64,000 bases of DNA from Bacteroidetes bacterium OLB12 (GTDB lineage: Bacteria > Bacteroidota > Bacteroidia > Cytophagales > Cyclobacteriaceae). Shown here piece after piece: positions 36,226-45,602 of the stretch (its first letter is position 1; the number at the start of each line of letters is the position of its first letter). The notes under the pieces were generated by a model. That model worked only from the letters and a program-made list of their open reading frames with translations. It ran no database searches and had not been told where the DNA came from. The position numbers and the translations under genes were made by a program. Location of the stretch: the NCBI GenBank assembly GCA_001567185.1, contig LNFR01000052.1, positions 1 to 64,000 of the forward strand, given 5' to 3'.

Positions 36226-38496
36226 ATGACCCCTCACTTTCTCAGTATAGTTATTCTGGTTCTGCTTCCGTTTGTTTTGCCGGCCCAAAACAAACCCGGC
36301 ACTCCTTTGCCTATTAATAGGGCTGTAGATGCTATTGTGTTGGATGGTAAACTTGATGAGGTTACCTGGCAAAAAGCATTTAGCGCCACCAACTTTTACA
36401 TGAATTACCCCTACGATACGGCATTAGCTCCTTACCAGACAGAAGCCCGCCTTGCTTTTGATGAACATATGCTTTACGTGTCGTTTGTATGTTATGATGA
36501 CGATACACCCGATCTGATGCAGTCTTTGCGCAGAGATTTTGATTTTGAACGTACCGATAATATCGGGATTTACCTGGGTACGTATAACGACCGCATCAAT
36601 GGATTCTTTTTCCAGGTAACACCGTATGGTGTGCAAGCCGAAGGGGTTGTTTCAAACGGTGGAACAAATGATCAAAGTTTTAACGACACCTGGGATAACA
36701 AGTGGTACTCAAAAGTTGTGCGTGAGAAGGACAAGTGGATAGCCGAACTGGCAATTCCTTTTAAAAGTTTCCGCTACAAAAGTATTGCCGAATGGAACGT
36801 AACCTTCATGCGGTGGGATCGCAAACGTAACTTTGCCTCCAGTTGGATTGCAACGCCTATTCAATTTATACCGGCATCGCTCGCCTACTCGGGCCAGCTT
36901 ACATGGAGTGAACTACCGCCCAGAAGCAAAGGCAATGTGTCCATTATTCCCTATGTGGCAGGGGGTGCTTCACGCGATAGCCAAGGTACACCCACCACCC
37001 GCAGCACCGATTTTCAGGCAGGCTTTGATGCGAAGATTGGAATTACCCCAGCCCTTAATCTCGACTTAACTGTTAATCCGGATTTCTCGCAGGTGGAAGT
37101 AGATCGGCAGGTAATTAATCTTACCCGTTTCGAATTCCAGTTTCCTGAACGCAGACAATTTTTCTTAGAAAACAACGATTTGTTTGCCGGTGCCGGATTT
37201 CCGGAGGCCCGTCCTTTTTTCTCGCGCAGAATAGGAATTGCCAGGGATAGTACCGGTACCTTAACCCGTGTACCTATTTTGTATGGAGCAAGGCTTAGTG
37301 GGTCATTAAATGAAAACTGGCGATTAAGTGTTCTCAACATGCACACAAAAGAGAAACTTTCGGCCGGATTGCCCGCTCAAAACTATACAGTAGCAGCCGT
37401 GCAACGAAACTTCTGGAAGCAAAGTAGCTTTACACTCATGTATGTGGATAAGCAATCGTTGGGGGTAAACGATAGTGATACACTGAAATATTTTCACGAA
37501 GACTTATTAAAATACAAGGTGCAGGGTAATGATACCGTGCCAGCCTTTAGCCGGTACAATCGTGTACTCACAGCCGATTTGGACATGCGCAGTGCCAACA
37601 ATACCTGGACGGTTAATTTTTATTATACCGGTTCTTTTGCACCCATGGTTACGGATAAGCGAATGTCGGGGGGTGGATTTATTACCTATACCAAGCGTAA
37701 AGTTAATGTGTTTGGAGGTAGCACGTTTGTTCAAAAGAATTATAACGCAGAAGCTGGTTTTGTTCCCAGCAGGAATGTGTACCCGGGTGTAATCAGCTAT
37801 TTTGGAGGAGGTGAGTACACCATGTTTCCAAAACTGCCGCAATTGGTAAATATGGGTGTGCGGTCTGAAATCAACATGAGTTCGATTCCGGGGGGCATGA
37901 TTACAGACAGGTCGTACAACTTAGGTTATGGGTTAAATTTTCGAAATACTTCCGAACTGGAGGCCTATTATTTCAGAACCTATCAGCAACTCACTCATTC
38001 GTTCAACCCGATTGATAGTGAACGGTACACAGAATTTATAGCGGGTGAAGAATACACATGGAATGGAGTGGGGGTTGAGTTTAATTCGGATCAGCGAAAG
38101 CGATTCTTTTATGAGCTCGAGGCCCGTTATGGTGGTTTTTACAACGGAAAAAGTTTTAACCTGGAAGGTGAGTTGAATTACCGGTATCAACCGTATGGAA
38201 GCGTGGCTGTAAGGTTTGATTATAACGATTTGAGACTGGCAACTGGTTACGGGAAGGAAAAATTGATGTTAGTCGGACCCAGAATAGATTTTACATTTAC
38301 AGATAAACTCTTTCTTACCACCTTCATACAATACAATAACCTGGCAGACAATGTGAACCTCAATGCGCGCTTTCAATGGCGTTACAAACCAGCCAGTGAT
38401 TTTTTTGTAGTTTATACCGAGAACTACCTGCCCGAAAATCTGTATAGCAAAAACAGGGCATTGGTGTTTAAATTCACCTATTGGCTCAATTTGTAA
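36226..38496 (+). CDS. DUF5916 outer-membrane protein with CBM9-like domain
   Basis: 756 residues with a signal peptide (SIVILVLLPFVLPAQ, about 5-20). Residues about 30-220 form a family 9 carbohydrate-binding-like beta-sandwich (AIVLDGKLDEVTWQKA, NDRINGFFFQVTPYGVQ, WIAELAIPFKSFRY). The rest fits a DUF5916 beta-barrel-like region beginning with the conserved NPDFSQVEVDRQVINLTRFE followed by FPERRQFFLEN, and ends in an aromatic terminal strand (VFKFTYWLNL). Such proteins are common in Bacteroidota; the substrate is unknown to me. Single gene with its own upstream region. Confidence 0.85.
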   Translation: MTPHFLSIVILVLLPFVLPAQNKPGTPLPINRAVDAIVLDGKLDEVTWQKAFSATNFYMNYPYDTALAPYQTEARLAFDEHMLYVSFVCYDDDTPDLMQSLRRDFDFERTDNIGIYLGTYNDRINGFFFQVTPYGVQAEGVVSNGGTNDQSFNDTWDNKWYSKVVREKDKWIAELAIPFKSFRYKSIAEWNVTFMRWDRKRNFASSWIATPIQFIPASLAYSGQLTWSELPPRSKGNVSIIPYVAGGASRDSQGTPTTRSTDFQAGFDAKIGITPALNLDLTVNPDFSQVEVDRQVINLTRFEFQFPERRQFFLENNDLFAGAGFPEARPFFSRRIGIARDSTGTLTRVPILYGARLSGSLNENWRLSVLNMHTKEKLSAGLPAQNYTVAAVQRNFWKQSSFTLMYVDKQSLGVNDSDTLKYFHEDLLKYKVQGNDTVPAFSRYNRVLTADLDMRSANNTWTVNFYYTGSFAPMVTDKRMSGGGFITYTKRKVNVFGGSTFVQKNYNAEAGFVPSRNVYPGVISYFGGGEYTMFPKLPQLVNMGVRSEINMSSIPGGMITDRSYNLGYGLNFRNTSELEAYYFRTYQQLTHSFNPIDSERYTEFIAGEEYTWNGVGVEFNSDQRKRFFYELEARYGGFYNGKSFNLEGELNYRYQPYGSVAVRFDYNDLRLATGYGKEKLMLVGPRIDFTFTDKLFLTTFIQYNNLADNVNLNARFQWRYKPASDFFVVYTENYLPENLYSKNRALVFKFTYWLNL

Positions 38497-38557
38497 AGTT
38501 CCTGCTGCTAAGAATATTGGCTTCCGGGTAGTACCTTTGCCTAAATATTAATTCGAT

Positions 38558-39682
38558 ATGGCATTTGGTTTTTTTAAGAAGAGCGATAAGACCGAGAAGA
38601 AGGAAACACTAACCGGCCCTCATTATTTTAACCTGGTTGTAAAACAGGTAGTACAGGAAACAAAAGACGCAATCAGTATTGTTTTTGAACAGCCTGAAAA
38701 AAAGATAGTCTATAAGGCGGGTCAGTTTCTTACGCTGATCGTTACCATGGCCGGTAAAGAGGTGCGCAGAGCGTATTCTATTAATACATCACCTGTTACA
38801 GACGCGGATTTATCAGTAACCGTAAAACGGGTTGAGGGCGGCCTCATGTCAAACTGGTTGCCCGATAATATTAAGGCCGGCAGTTCCATTAAAGTAATGG
38901 AGGCGATGGGGCACTTCACTACTGAATTTAAGAAAGATAATAAGCGCCACCTGGTAATGTTTGCCGGTGGTTCGGGTATCACACCCATGATGTCTATTAT
39001 TAAAACCACGCTGGTAGAGGAACCGGATAGCATCTGTTCGCTTATTTATGCCAATCGCGATATTGACAGTATCATTTTTAAAAACACCTTCGATCAGTTG
39101 CAAACTCAGTATGAAGGTCGCCTGCACGTAATTCACGTGCTGGACAATGCACCCGTAAACTGGCAGGGGCATTCAGGTTTGCTCAATCATGAAATGCTCA
39201 CAAAAATTCTGGAGCGTATTCCGGATTGGGGCATCAGCAACACTACCTACCTGATGTGTGGCCCGGAAGGCATGATGAAAAATGTGCAAACCTTATTGGA
39301 AGCACGGCAAATACCCACCGATAAAATTTTTAAGGAAAGTTTTGTTCAGGGCACCATCGATAAGGAAGCTAAAAAAGAATCTGAACCTGCCCCGAAAAGC
39401 AACACAGGTGCGCACGAAGTAACCGTGCGTTATGATGGCCAGGAATATAAATTTATGGTTGAGCCCAACCGCACAATTCTTGAAACAGCCTTAGATAATG
39501 GTATTGATTTACCTTATTCCTGCCAAAGTGGTTTGTGCACCGCATGCCGCGGCAAGGCGTTAAGTGGTCAGGTTAAATTAGACGAAGAAGAAGGGCTGTC
39601 ACAATCAGAAAGGGCAGAAGGATACGTGCTCACCTGTGTGGGCCATCCTTTAAGTGATGATGTAGTAATTGAAATCGGGTAA
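38558..39682 (+). CDS. Ferredoxin-NADP reductase-like oxidoreductase with C-terminal 2Fe-2S domain
   Basis: Three-domain electron-transfer protein of 374 residues: FAD-binding barrel (about 20-125, with RRAYSINTSP), NAD(P)-binding domain (about 128-260, with FAGGSGITPMMS and LMCGPEGMM), and a plant-type [2Fe-2S] ferredoxin domain (about 290-374) with SCQSGLCTACRG and a final TCVGHP cysteine. The layout is that of PaaE (phenylacetyl-CoA epoxidase reductase) and related oxygenase reductases. No paa genes are near, so a general reductase role is likelier. It ends three bases from the convergent head-GIN gene. Confidence 0.88.
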   Translation: MAFGFFKKSDKTEKKETLTGPHYFNLVVKQVVQETKDAISIVFEQPEKKIVYKAGQFLTLIVTMAGKEVRRAYSINTSPVTDADLSVTVKRVEGGLMSNWLPDNIKAGSSIKVMEAMGHFTTEFKKDNKRHLVMFAGGSGITPMMSIIKTTLVEEPDSICSLIYANRDIDSIIFKNTFDQLQTQYEGRLHVIHVLDNAPVNWQGHSGLLNHEMLTKILERIPDWGISNTTYLMCGPEGMMKNVQTLLEARQIPTDKIFKESFVQGTIDKEAKKESEPAPKSNTGAHEVTVRYDGQEYKFMVEPNRTILETALDNGIDLPYSCQSGLCTACRGKALSGQVKLDEEEGLSQSERAEGYVLTCVGHPLSDDVVIEIG

Positions 39683-39685
39683 TCT

Positions 39686-40432
39686 CTAGTAGGCACGATC
39701 TACAGCACCCGATCCGTACACTTTCTTGGTTACGCTTTTGGTATTGCCTTTGTGCTTAACCGATCCACTTCCCAAAACAGTTGCATCTAACGAAGCCGAT
39801 GCGGAAAGTTCGCAAACACCTGAACCGCTCATTTTTACCTTCGCATTTTCAAGTTCACAGGCGTAGCTATTCAACGATCCGCTTCCACTCATTACAATAT
39901 CATTGGTTGAAGCATAACCTTTTAAGGTAACATTACCCGAACCGCTGATTTCTGTTTTTACATTATTACCCTTCAAATCCAGATCAATTCCGCCACTACC
40001 CGATACAGCCAGGCTTATATAATCTGCGGCAATTGAGTTTTCCGAAATAATTTTACCACCACCGTTTACCTGAAGTTCGTTCAGATTTTTTACACTTACC
40101 ATAATTTTCATGGTAGGGCGAATCTTTATGTCGTCAATCTTCGACCAGATGCTTTTGTTTGGATTGTCTGGTTTACGCTCTACGTTAACCAGCAAAACTC
40201 CGTTTTCAACCTTTACAGTAGTTAACTCCCAAATTTCGGTAAGCGCCTCTACCGTAACTTCCTGCTTGTTGCTTTGCTTAACATACACGGTATAATTCGA
40301 GTTCACATAAATACTCTTGAACTCCGGAAGCTCTAAGGTCTTTTTGGTAGTTTGTGCAAATGTGAAGGATGCTACCGACAGCAGTACTAACGAAACAAGG
40401 ATAATGGCAAACAGGAAATTAATTTTTCTCAT
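39686..40432 (-). CDS. Head-GIN (DUF2807) secreted beta-helix-like protein
   Basis: About 248 residues starting MRKINFLFAIILVSLVLL, a signal peptide, followed by a DUF2807 domain (LPEFKSIYVNSNYTVYVKQ) and then repeated GSG units (SGSGGIDLDLK, ISGSGNVTLKG, SGSGSLNSY, SGSGVCELS, LGSGSVKHKG, YGSGAVDRAY), as in the parallel beta-roll of this family. An earlier in-frame ATG at 40462 would add ten residues ahead of the signal peptide and is less likely. Probably in the periplasm or on the outer membrane; no enzymatic role known. Confidence 0.85.
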   Translation of the reverse strand: MRKINFLFAIILVSLVLLSVASFTFAQTTKKTLELPEFKSIYVNSNYTVYVKQSNKQEVTVEALTEIWELTTVKVENGVLLVNVERKPDNPNKSIWSKIDDIKIRPTMKIMVSVKNLNELQVNGGGKIISENSIAADYISLAVSGSGGIDLDLKGNNVKTEISGSGNVTLKGYASTNDIVMSGSGSLNSYACELENAKVKMSGSGVCELSASASLDATVLGSGSVKHKGNTKSVTKKVYGSGAVDRAY

Positions 40433-40521
40433 CGTAAGTAAATTAGGAGTACCAAACTGCAAAGCTTTATCAATTGCAGAATTAATAATTCGATAAAGAT
40501 ACCAACCGGCAGATTAACTGA

Positions 40522-40653
40522 CTAAACCGGAGTTAAACTTATTCTGCCCATGTTATTTTTCCTGAAAATGTAGCGGAAAAGCACCAGAAAAAGGGCTAAT
40601 CCAACGCACATAATGAAAAAAACCATGGGGGTAATGAGTTTTACAGCGTGCAT
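40522..40653 (-). CDS. Small single-span membrane protein, 43 residues
   Basis: An intact 44-codon frame starting 12 bases after the stop of the helix-hairpin-helix/barrel gene on the same strand. It reads MHAVKLITPMVFFIMCVGLA, continues through a hydrophobic stretch to LFRYIFRKN, and ends GRISLTPV. One membrane segment (about residues 9-30) followed by a basic cytoplasmic stretch gives a sensible inside-positive topology. The run of seven T in the coding strand is in frame. It is below usual annotation cut-offs. I know no family; the operon position suggests a link to the outer-membrane proteins upstream. Confidence 0.55.
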   Translation of the reverse strand: MHAVKLITPMVFFIMCVGLALFLVLFRYIFRKNNMGRISLTPV

Positions 40654-40665
40654 AGATTTGGATGG

Positions 40666-42712
40666 TTACAGCCTGAATCGGGCCTGAAATTTAAGATCAT
40701 TCTTTGTATTTCCATCAATCATTTCGCTGCCAGAACCAAGGGTCTCGGTGTTGGAATAGGTGCGGGCCCAGCGCATCCAAAGCATTAGGGAGGGCGAAAC
40801 CTGGTATTGAACTAACACATAACTTCGTACGCCAACCCCGTAATATGCTGGAAAAGAGAATGCAAGCCATGCATCTTTTTCAAAAACATATAGCCGGTTG
40901 TCATAATCGTCTGTGTCGAACAATGCATACCGGCTGTTTATAGTAAGCCTTTTATGTTGAAAAGTGATGTCCTGAATGAGTGCCAGCCCTCGGGTTGATC
41001 TTCCTGAAAATTGAAAAGTGCTGAATTGGGCCCGGGTTCGTAATGACAGGGAAGAAGTAGCCTGATAATCGGCATTAAGCCAATAGTTGCGTTTGGTACC
41101 AGGTGCTGTCAGGTACAAGTTAGTTTCGCTTGCCTGATTTCTGATTTTGGTTTCTTCGCGCAATTGTGCAAAAAAACTTACATGGCGTGTGGGCTTGTAG
41201 TTTAGCCGGAGAAGCCATTCCGTACCCTCCGAGGGGCTATAACTCCGGTAACGCAACCAATTAAACCGAAACCAATCGAAGTAGCCGCTGGCCCAATATT
41301 TTTTGCTGAAGGCGTATTTCCAACCCCAGTACAGGGCACGTTCATTCTGGGGTGTGGAGTTTTCGCTAATTGCATTGCTGTAAAAGGTAATATAATTGCG
41401 ACTGTAGTTGCGATAAAGCACGGCCACATCCAGCGCAGATGTTAAACTTACTGCGCTTCCGGCAATGGCGGCTGCGCCATGGTTGAACGTGTAAGCAGCT
41501 TCGCTAAAAACAGAAACATTGCGATAAGCATAGTTGATATACAAACTGCTGTTGGTATTGGCATCACCTTGAAAATAAAACTGATTATAAAGCGTGGCAC
41601 TACGCTGCAGCGGAACACTGAATTGGGTGTGGTGCAATGTGAGACCCGCATCCAGCCGTTGATGTTTAAATGAAATAACACCACCGGTATTCATCTCCTG
41701 TATGGTGTTCTGATTGCTGCGTTCATTTTGAGTGCGATGCAAACCGGTTGTACTTAAAGATGACACACGCCAGGCATCGCTGGAGTCCGCCTGCAGATTT
41801 CCATCGCGCCAGCGCAAGGAATAGAAACCATGAATGGTTACGGATTTGGAAATAGCATAGCTGGTAGCTGCGCCCCTTAAGTATCCGGCTTCATAGGCCG
41901 AAGTATAGGGCATAAAACCAAGCGTGGCTCTGCGCGTGGTAGAAACTGCTTCGGCATTTTTGCCAATTCCAAAGGCTGAGCCCAGTACCAATCCCTGTCC
42001 AAACTGCGCCTGGTAATCGCCAATAATCAGATTCCTGAGTTTCTTTTTGTTCAACACTTGCGCATGAAACGAAAGAAAATCGGGACCGTACTGTTTGCGC
42101 TGTGGTGCCCACTCCATTTTTTCTCCGGCATCTTTCTCAGCTGTAAAACCCAAACTAAAATCTCCGGGCCTGCTGGTGCGAAAGCGGGTATATAATCTTT
42201 CGGGGGAGCCTGGTACCGGCTGGCATCAGAACTGGTCTTGCTGTATCCAACTTTTTCTTCAAGCGTTCTATCCAAACGAAGCAGGAGGTAGTTATTCTTT
42301 TCTGATAGAATTCGTTTCAACAACGAACGGTTAACCATGCTATGCGGGTCGATAATAGTTATAAATTGAGTTAACCGCTCAAATGCTTGCCGATCCAGTT
42401 GCGGAATGGATTGCAACTCATATAATGAAATGAATGGCCCCGTTTTTTCGCGATAATCCAGTATAGCTTGTATCTGCGTTTCGCTGAGAATGTATAGCGC
42501 GCGCAATTGTTCGGCTGTAACCTGGTTCAGGTCGGCCGGCTGTGCAAGCAGCAGGGCAAGGTTTTCGTATAACTCTTCATAATTAAAATCTTCATCCTGT
42601 CCGGCCAGCAACTCATCCACCAATTTTTCAAGGTCCACTTCTTTACGGATTATTTCCTGTGCAAAACAGGTAAAAGAAACAGTTGCTGCCAGGCAAGAAA
42701 AAGCACTCTCAT
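40666..42712 (-). CDS. Helix-hairpin-helix / beta-barrel protein, frame broken twice
   Basis: The expected product is about 682 residues: a signal peptide, a ComEA-like helix-hairpin-helix region (about 50-125, with LNQVTAEQLRALY and LQSIPQLDRQAFERL), and a long C-terminal part of alternating aromatic strands that looks like an outer-membrane barrel. Related proteins are known to me from Bacteroidota, without function. The ATG at 42712 overlaps the stop of the preceding gene (ATGA). Frame is lost in the signal peptide at the T-run (42698-42702 on the plus strand, five where six are needed) and again at five G (42202-42206, six needed), after which LGFTAEKDAGEKMEW continues. Confidence 0.75.
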
Positions 42713-43535
42713 ATTTTCCTGCTTTTAAGCCGGTAGGTTACCGATGCCTGATGGCTGGCTCCGGTTATAGAATTTAACTGGATGGCATAGTCAGCCTGCA
42801 GTAATTTTTTTGTGGTACCCAACCCAAAAAAACCGCTGGCGGGTTGCAGATTAAAACCGGTTCGAGCAAAAAAAATTGGGTTTGATTTCATACTCCAGGC
42901 CGGTGCGCCAGGCAACCGGAAAAAGCAAATCTTTTTCTAACTCGGTAGCAGCCCGGATTTTCTCACTGAGGCGGAAGGTAAGCCCTGCCGTTAATCGGGT
43001 TGGTAAAATTTCATCTCCATTTTCAAAATTTAATTTAGACTGGGTTAGGTTGTTGATACTGGCCGAAATGGTAATTACATCACTTAGCTGAGTAATACCT
43101 CCAAAGTCAATGCTCAAAGCCCGGTGTGTATCAAACCCCTGCGCCTGGTATTGAATGTAATTTACCTTTATCCCGAGGGAGGTGATACCGAATTTATTGG
43201 CAAAGCCGGCACTTACCATTTGTTCGTTGTACAAATCATCGCCAAAACGGAAGGCACCCACAGAAACAACACCTTTTTTAAGTGGCGAGTTATACGCAAA
43301 GGCCATTCGGTTTGCGTTAACAAGCCGTGCCTGTACCTGGTAGGCTGCCGAAGCGGAAGATTCAGTTAATAAACCAATGGAACCGATGTTATGGAATAAA
43401 CCCCATTCATAGGCTAAACCGTTGGTAGCATTTCCCATTCCCAATCCGCGCGCCCCCCATCTGTGTGGATGTACTTTGAGCATTTGCTATCTTTACAATC
43501 CCAAATGAGAACAGGAAGATCAACAACCGTTTCAC
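42709..43535 (-). CDS. PorV/PorQ-like outer-membrane barrel protein, frame broken twice
   Basis: Expected length is 274 residues. The signal peptide (KRLLIFLFSFGIVKIANAQ, from GTG 43535) is in one frame. After six G/C (43453-43458) the body continues in the next (ARGLGMGNATNGLAYEW to GLEYEIKPNFF), and after eight A on the plus strand (42868-42875) the last 60 residues follow in a third (ARTGFNLQPASGFFGLG to YRLKSRKI). Removing one base at each run joins all three. Short amphipathic strands, the GLGMG start and the barrel-like end fit the PorV/PorQ group of type IX secretion-associated barrels, but assignment to a specific member is not safe. First gene of a three-gene unit. Confidence 0.7.
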
Positions 43536-44164
43536 AAGCCAGGGTTTATTTACCTAAGATAATTTTTTTTATTATACTTTTTATGTTTGGTCCCGAAATC
43601 TACTCGCAGGAAGTAAAGGAGTATTATGCCACAGGCACACTAAAGGCCGTAGGTGTAAAAGAAGCGGATGTGAAGACGGGGCAATGGATGTATTATTATC
43701 CGAACGGGCAGCAGAGTGCCATTGAGTTTTTTGAAAACGGATTATTGCACGGGCAGGTAACATACTTTTATCCGGATGGCAAGTTGCAGGGAAAGGAGCA
43801 CTGGAAGGCCGGAGCATTAACAGACTCTGCCTGGTATTATCATCCATCGGGTAAGTTGCAGCGTAAGGGCAGGTATGAACACAGCGAGTATGCTGGCAGA
43901 TGGATGCATTACTTTGAGAATGGAAAGGTTGAGCGTGTGGTGAATTATGAGTTTGGAATGCCCGAAGGCCCAACGTGGGTGTATAACGAAGCAGGAGTAT
44001 TAATCCAGGAAGGAGGGTATGTGCAAGGTAAAGAAGATGGCGAGTGGAAATTCTATTCCGAAACCGGAGAGCTTGAGTTTACCGGAAGTTACAGGCAAGG
44101 GAAAGAATCCGGAACCTGGTACCGGTTTGAGAAAGGAAAGAAGAAAATCTATAAACGATATTGA
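43505..44164 (+). CDS. MORN-repeat protein (YwqK-like)
   Basis: About 219 residues with a hydrophobic export signal (PKIIFFIILFMFGPEIYSQ) and then six to seven repeats of about 23 residues with the consensus G.W.YYYPNG.....E.F.NG (GQWMYYYPNGQQ, GQVTYFYPDGKL, AWYYHPSGKL, GRWMHYFENGKV, GEWKFYSETGEL, GTWYRFEKG). Databases often label such proteins YwqK-family antitoxin; nothing here suggests a toxin-antitoxin role. The start at 43505 would overlap the divergent barrel gene by 31 bases, so a later non-ATG start is possible. A run of eight T (43563-43570) is in frame as written. It ends exactly where the convergent gene ends. Confidence 0.8.
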   Translation: MRTGRSTTVSQARVYLPKIIFFIILFMFGPEIYSQEVKEYYATGTLKAVGVKEADVKTGQWMYYYPNGQQSAIEFFENGLLHGQVTYFYPDGKLQGKEHWKAGALTDSAWYYHPSGKLQRKGRYEHSEYAGRWMHYFENGKVERVVNYEFGMPEGPTWVYNEAGVLIQEGGYVQGKEDGEWKFYSETGELEFTGSYRQGKESGTWYRFEKGKKKIYKRY

Positions 44165-45580
44165 TCAGAATTCTTTCTTCATGTGAAGGAAAAGCCCCTG
44201 AGTTTTCTCTCTGGTAAAGGTGTACTCCAGGCGAAGCACGGCATCATATGCGGTAACAATATCAATACCCGCACCCGTTCCGGCCAGCAACCGGTTAGAC
44301 AGGCGGGTATTTAAGTTCATATCTTCATAATACGGATAGTTACCTACATAACCCATATCCAGGTAGCCCTTCAGGTAGATGGCTAATGGGAGATACCTAA
44401 ACTGTTCTATTGGAAATCCATCCAACTCCCATGTTCTTGAAAAGATTTTTTTCCGGAATGTACTTTTATTCAGAAAGAAAAAGGGACCTTCAATTACATA
44501 AATCTCGTATCCTTTTACCAGTTGGCGCCTGTAGCCTAATGCATTGTATAAATTGTAGGGCTGATTATCTGGCGAACTGGCGTATGCCGATGAGTAGTTT
44601 GAAAAATAATAGTCGTGGCCAAGGTTTATATAACGCGAATAACTGGCGCTCCATTCCCACTGGTTAACTTTTCCAAATCCTAATCCTGATTTGGAGATCA
44701 TGGTGGTAAACTGATATCCTTTTAAAGGATAGGCAAAGACATCGCGGTGGTCGGCATTAAAGAAATAGCGTATGATGCTGTAGGATTGTGTTTTGCTGCC
44801 GGCACCAAAGTAGTTAGGGTTGTAAAAGGCAATAGAATCAGAAATGGTGTGTTGTTGGTTTTGAAACAGGAATGAATGTGTCTGATAAAAGTTTTTGCGG
44901 AAGGTGTAAGAAATACCGGTAATGTAGGAGCTGCGCAAGCGCTGTTGGTCGCGCCTGAAAACAAGTTTGTGATCATCGGTATAGTAAGCCAGGTTACGAG
45001 GCCCACTATAGCTGAAATCGAAACTTAAACCATGTTTTTGTTTCTGATCGATATAGGGAATGCGATAGCTGAGCTCGAAACGCCTGGTAAAACCAAATTG
45101 AGTCGTGAGGCGTAAGGTTTCGTTCCGTCCGCGAAAATTGTATTGAAACAACCGCAGCCCATAGTTTATACGCCTGAAGTCGTGATGATAGTTTTGCCAC
45201 CATTCATTAAAGTTTCGATCGGATAATTCGAAGATAGGAACGGGAAAGGTGTACCATCGTTCGTTTACATCGATCAGCAGATCTACCTGATGCTGTGTAA
45301 CGGGCAGCCACCGTATTTCAACTTTGTTGAACAAGCGCAGGTTATAAATTTTTTGACGGTCCTGCTCCAGGATTTTTGTAAGTCTTTTGATGCTGATCGT
45401 ATCCCCCGATTTTACATCCAACTCCCTGGAGATAATGTTTGCCCGCGTAATCTTGTTGCCAACAATCAGAATGCGATTTACAGTTACTACCCGATTTGTG
45501 GTATCGCTAAGCGGACGAAGCGTATCAGGGGCAACCGGTTGCGCTGTGAATCCAAACAAACCAACTATCAATGCCCACAT
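44165..45580 (-). CDS. BamA/TamA-like outer-membrane protein with one POTRA domain
   Basis: 471 residues: a short signal segment (WALIVGLFGFTAQP), one POTRA-like domain (VNRILIVGNKITRANIISRE, KRLTKILEQDRQKIYNLRLF, VDLLIDVNERWY, about 35-115), and a surface-antigen (Omp85-type) barrel that ends in KEF. It is far shorter than BamA (about 800 residues, five POTRA) and resembles the many small Omp85-like paralogues of Bacteroidota. Substrate unknown. It follows lgt after 22 bases on the same strand, so it may be co-transcribed. Confidence 0.85.
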   Translation of the reverse strand: MWALIVGLFGFTAQPVAPDTLRPLSDTTNRVVTVNRILIVGNKITRANIISRELDVKSGDTISIKRLTKILEQDRQKIYNLRLFNKVEIRWLPVTQHQVDLLIDVNERWYTFPVPIFELSDRNFNEWWQNYHHDFRRINYGLRLFQYNFRGRNETLRLTTQFGFTRRFELSYRIPYIDQKQKHGLSFDFSYSGPRNLAYYTDDHKLVFRRDQQRLRSSYITGISYTFRKNFYQTHSFLFQNQQHTISDSIAFYNPNYFGAGSKTQSYSIIRYFFNADHRDVFAYPLKGYQFTTMISKSGLGFGKVNQWEWSASYSRYINLGHDYYFSNYSSAYASSPDNQPYNLYNALGYRRQLVKGYEIYVIEGPFFFLNKSTFRKKIFSRTWELDGFPIEQFRYLPLAIYLKGYLDMGYVGNYPYYEDMNLNTRLSNRLLAGTGAGIDIVTAYDAVLRLEYTFTREKTQGLFLHMKKEF

Positions 45581-45602
45581 GTGCTGCCACCCTGGCCGTT
45601 CA

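Noticed and set aside
43505-44164. Toxin-antitoxin system suggested by the YwqK-type label
   Set aside because: The protein is an exported MORN-repeat protein and no toxin-like partner is adjacent.
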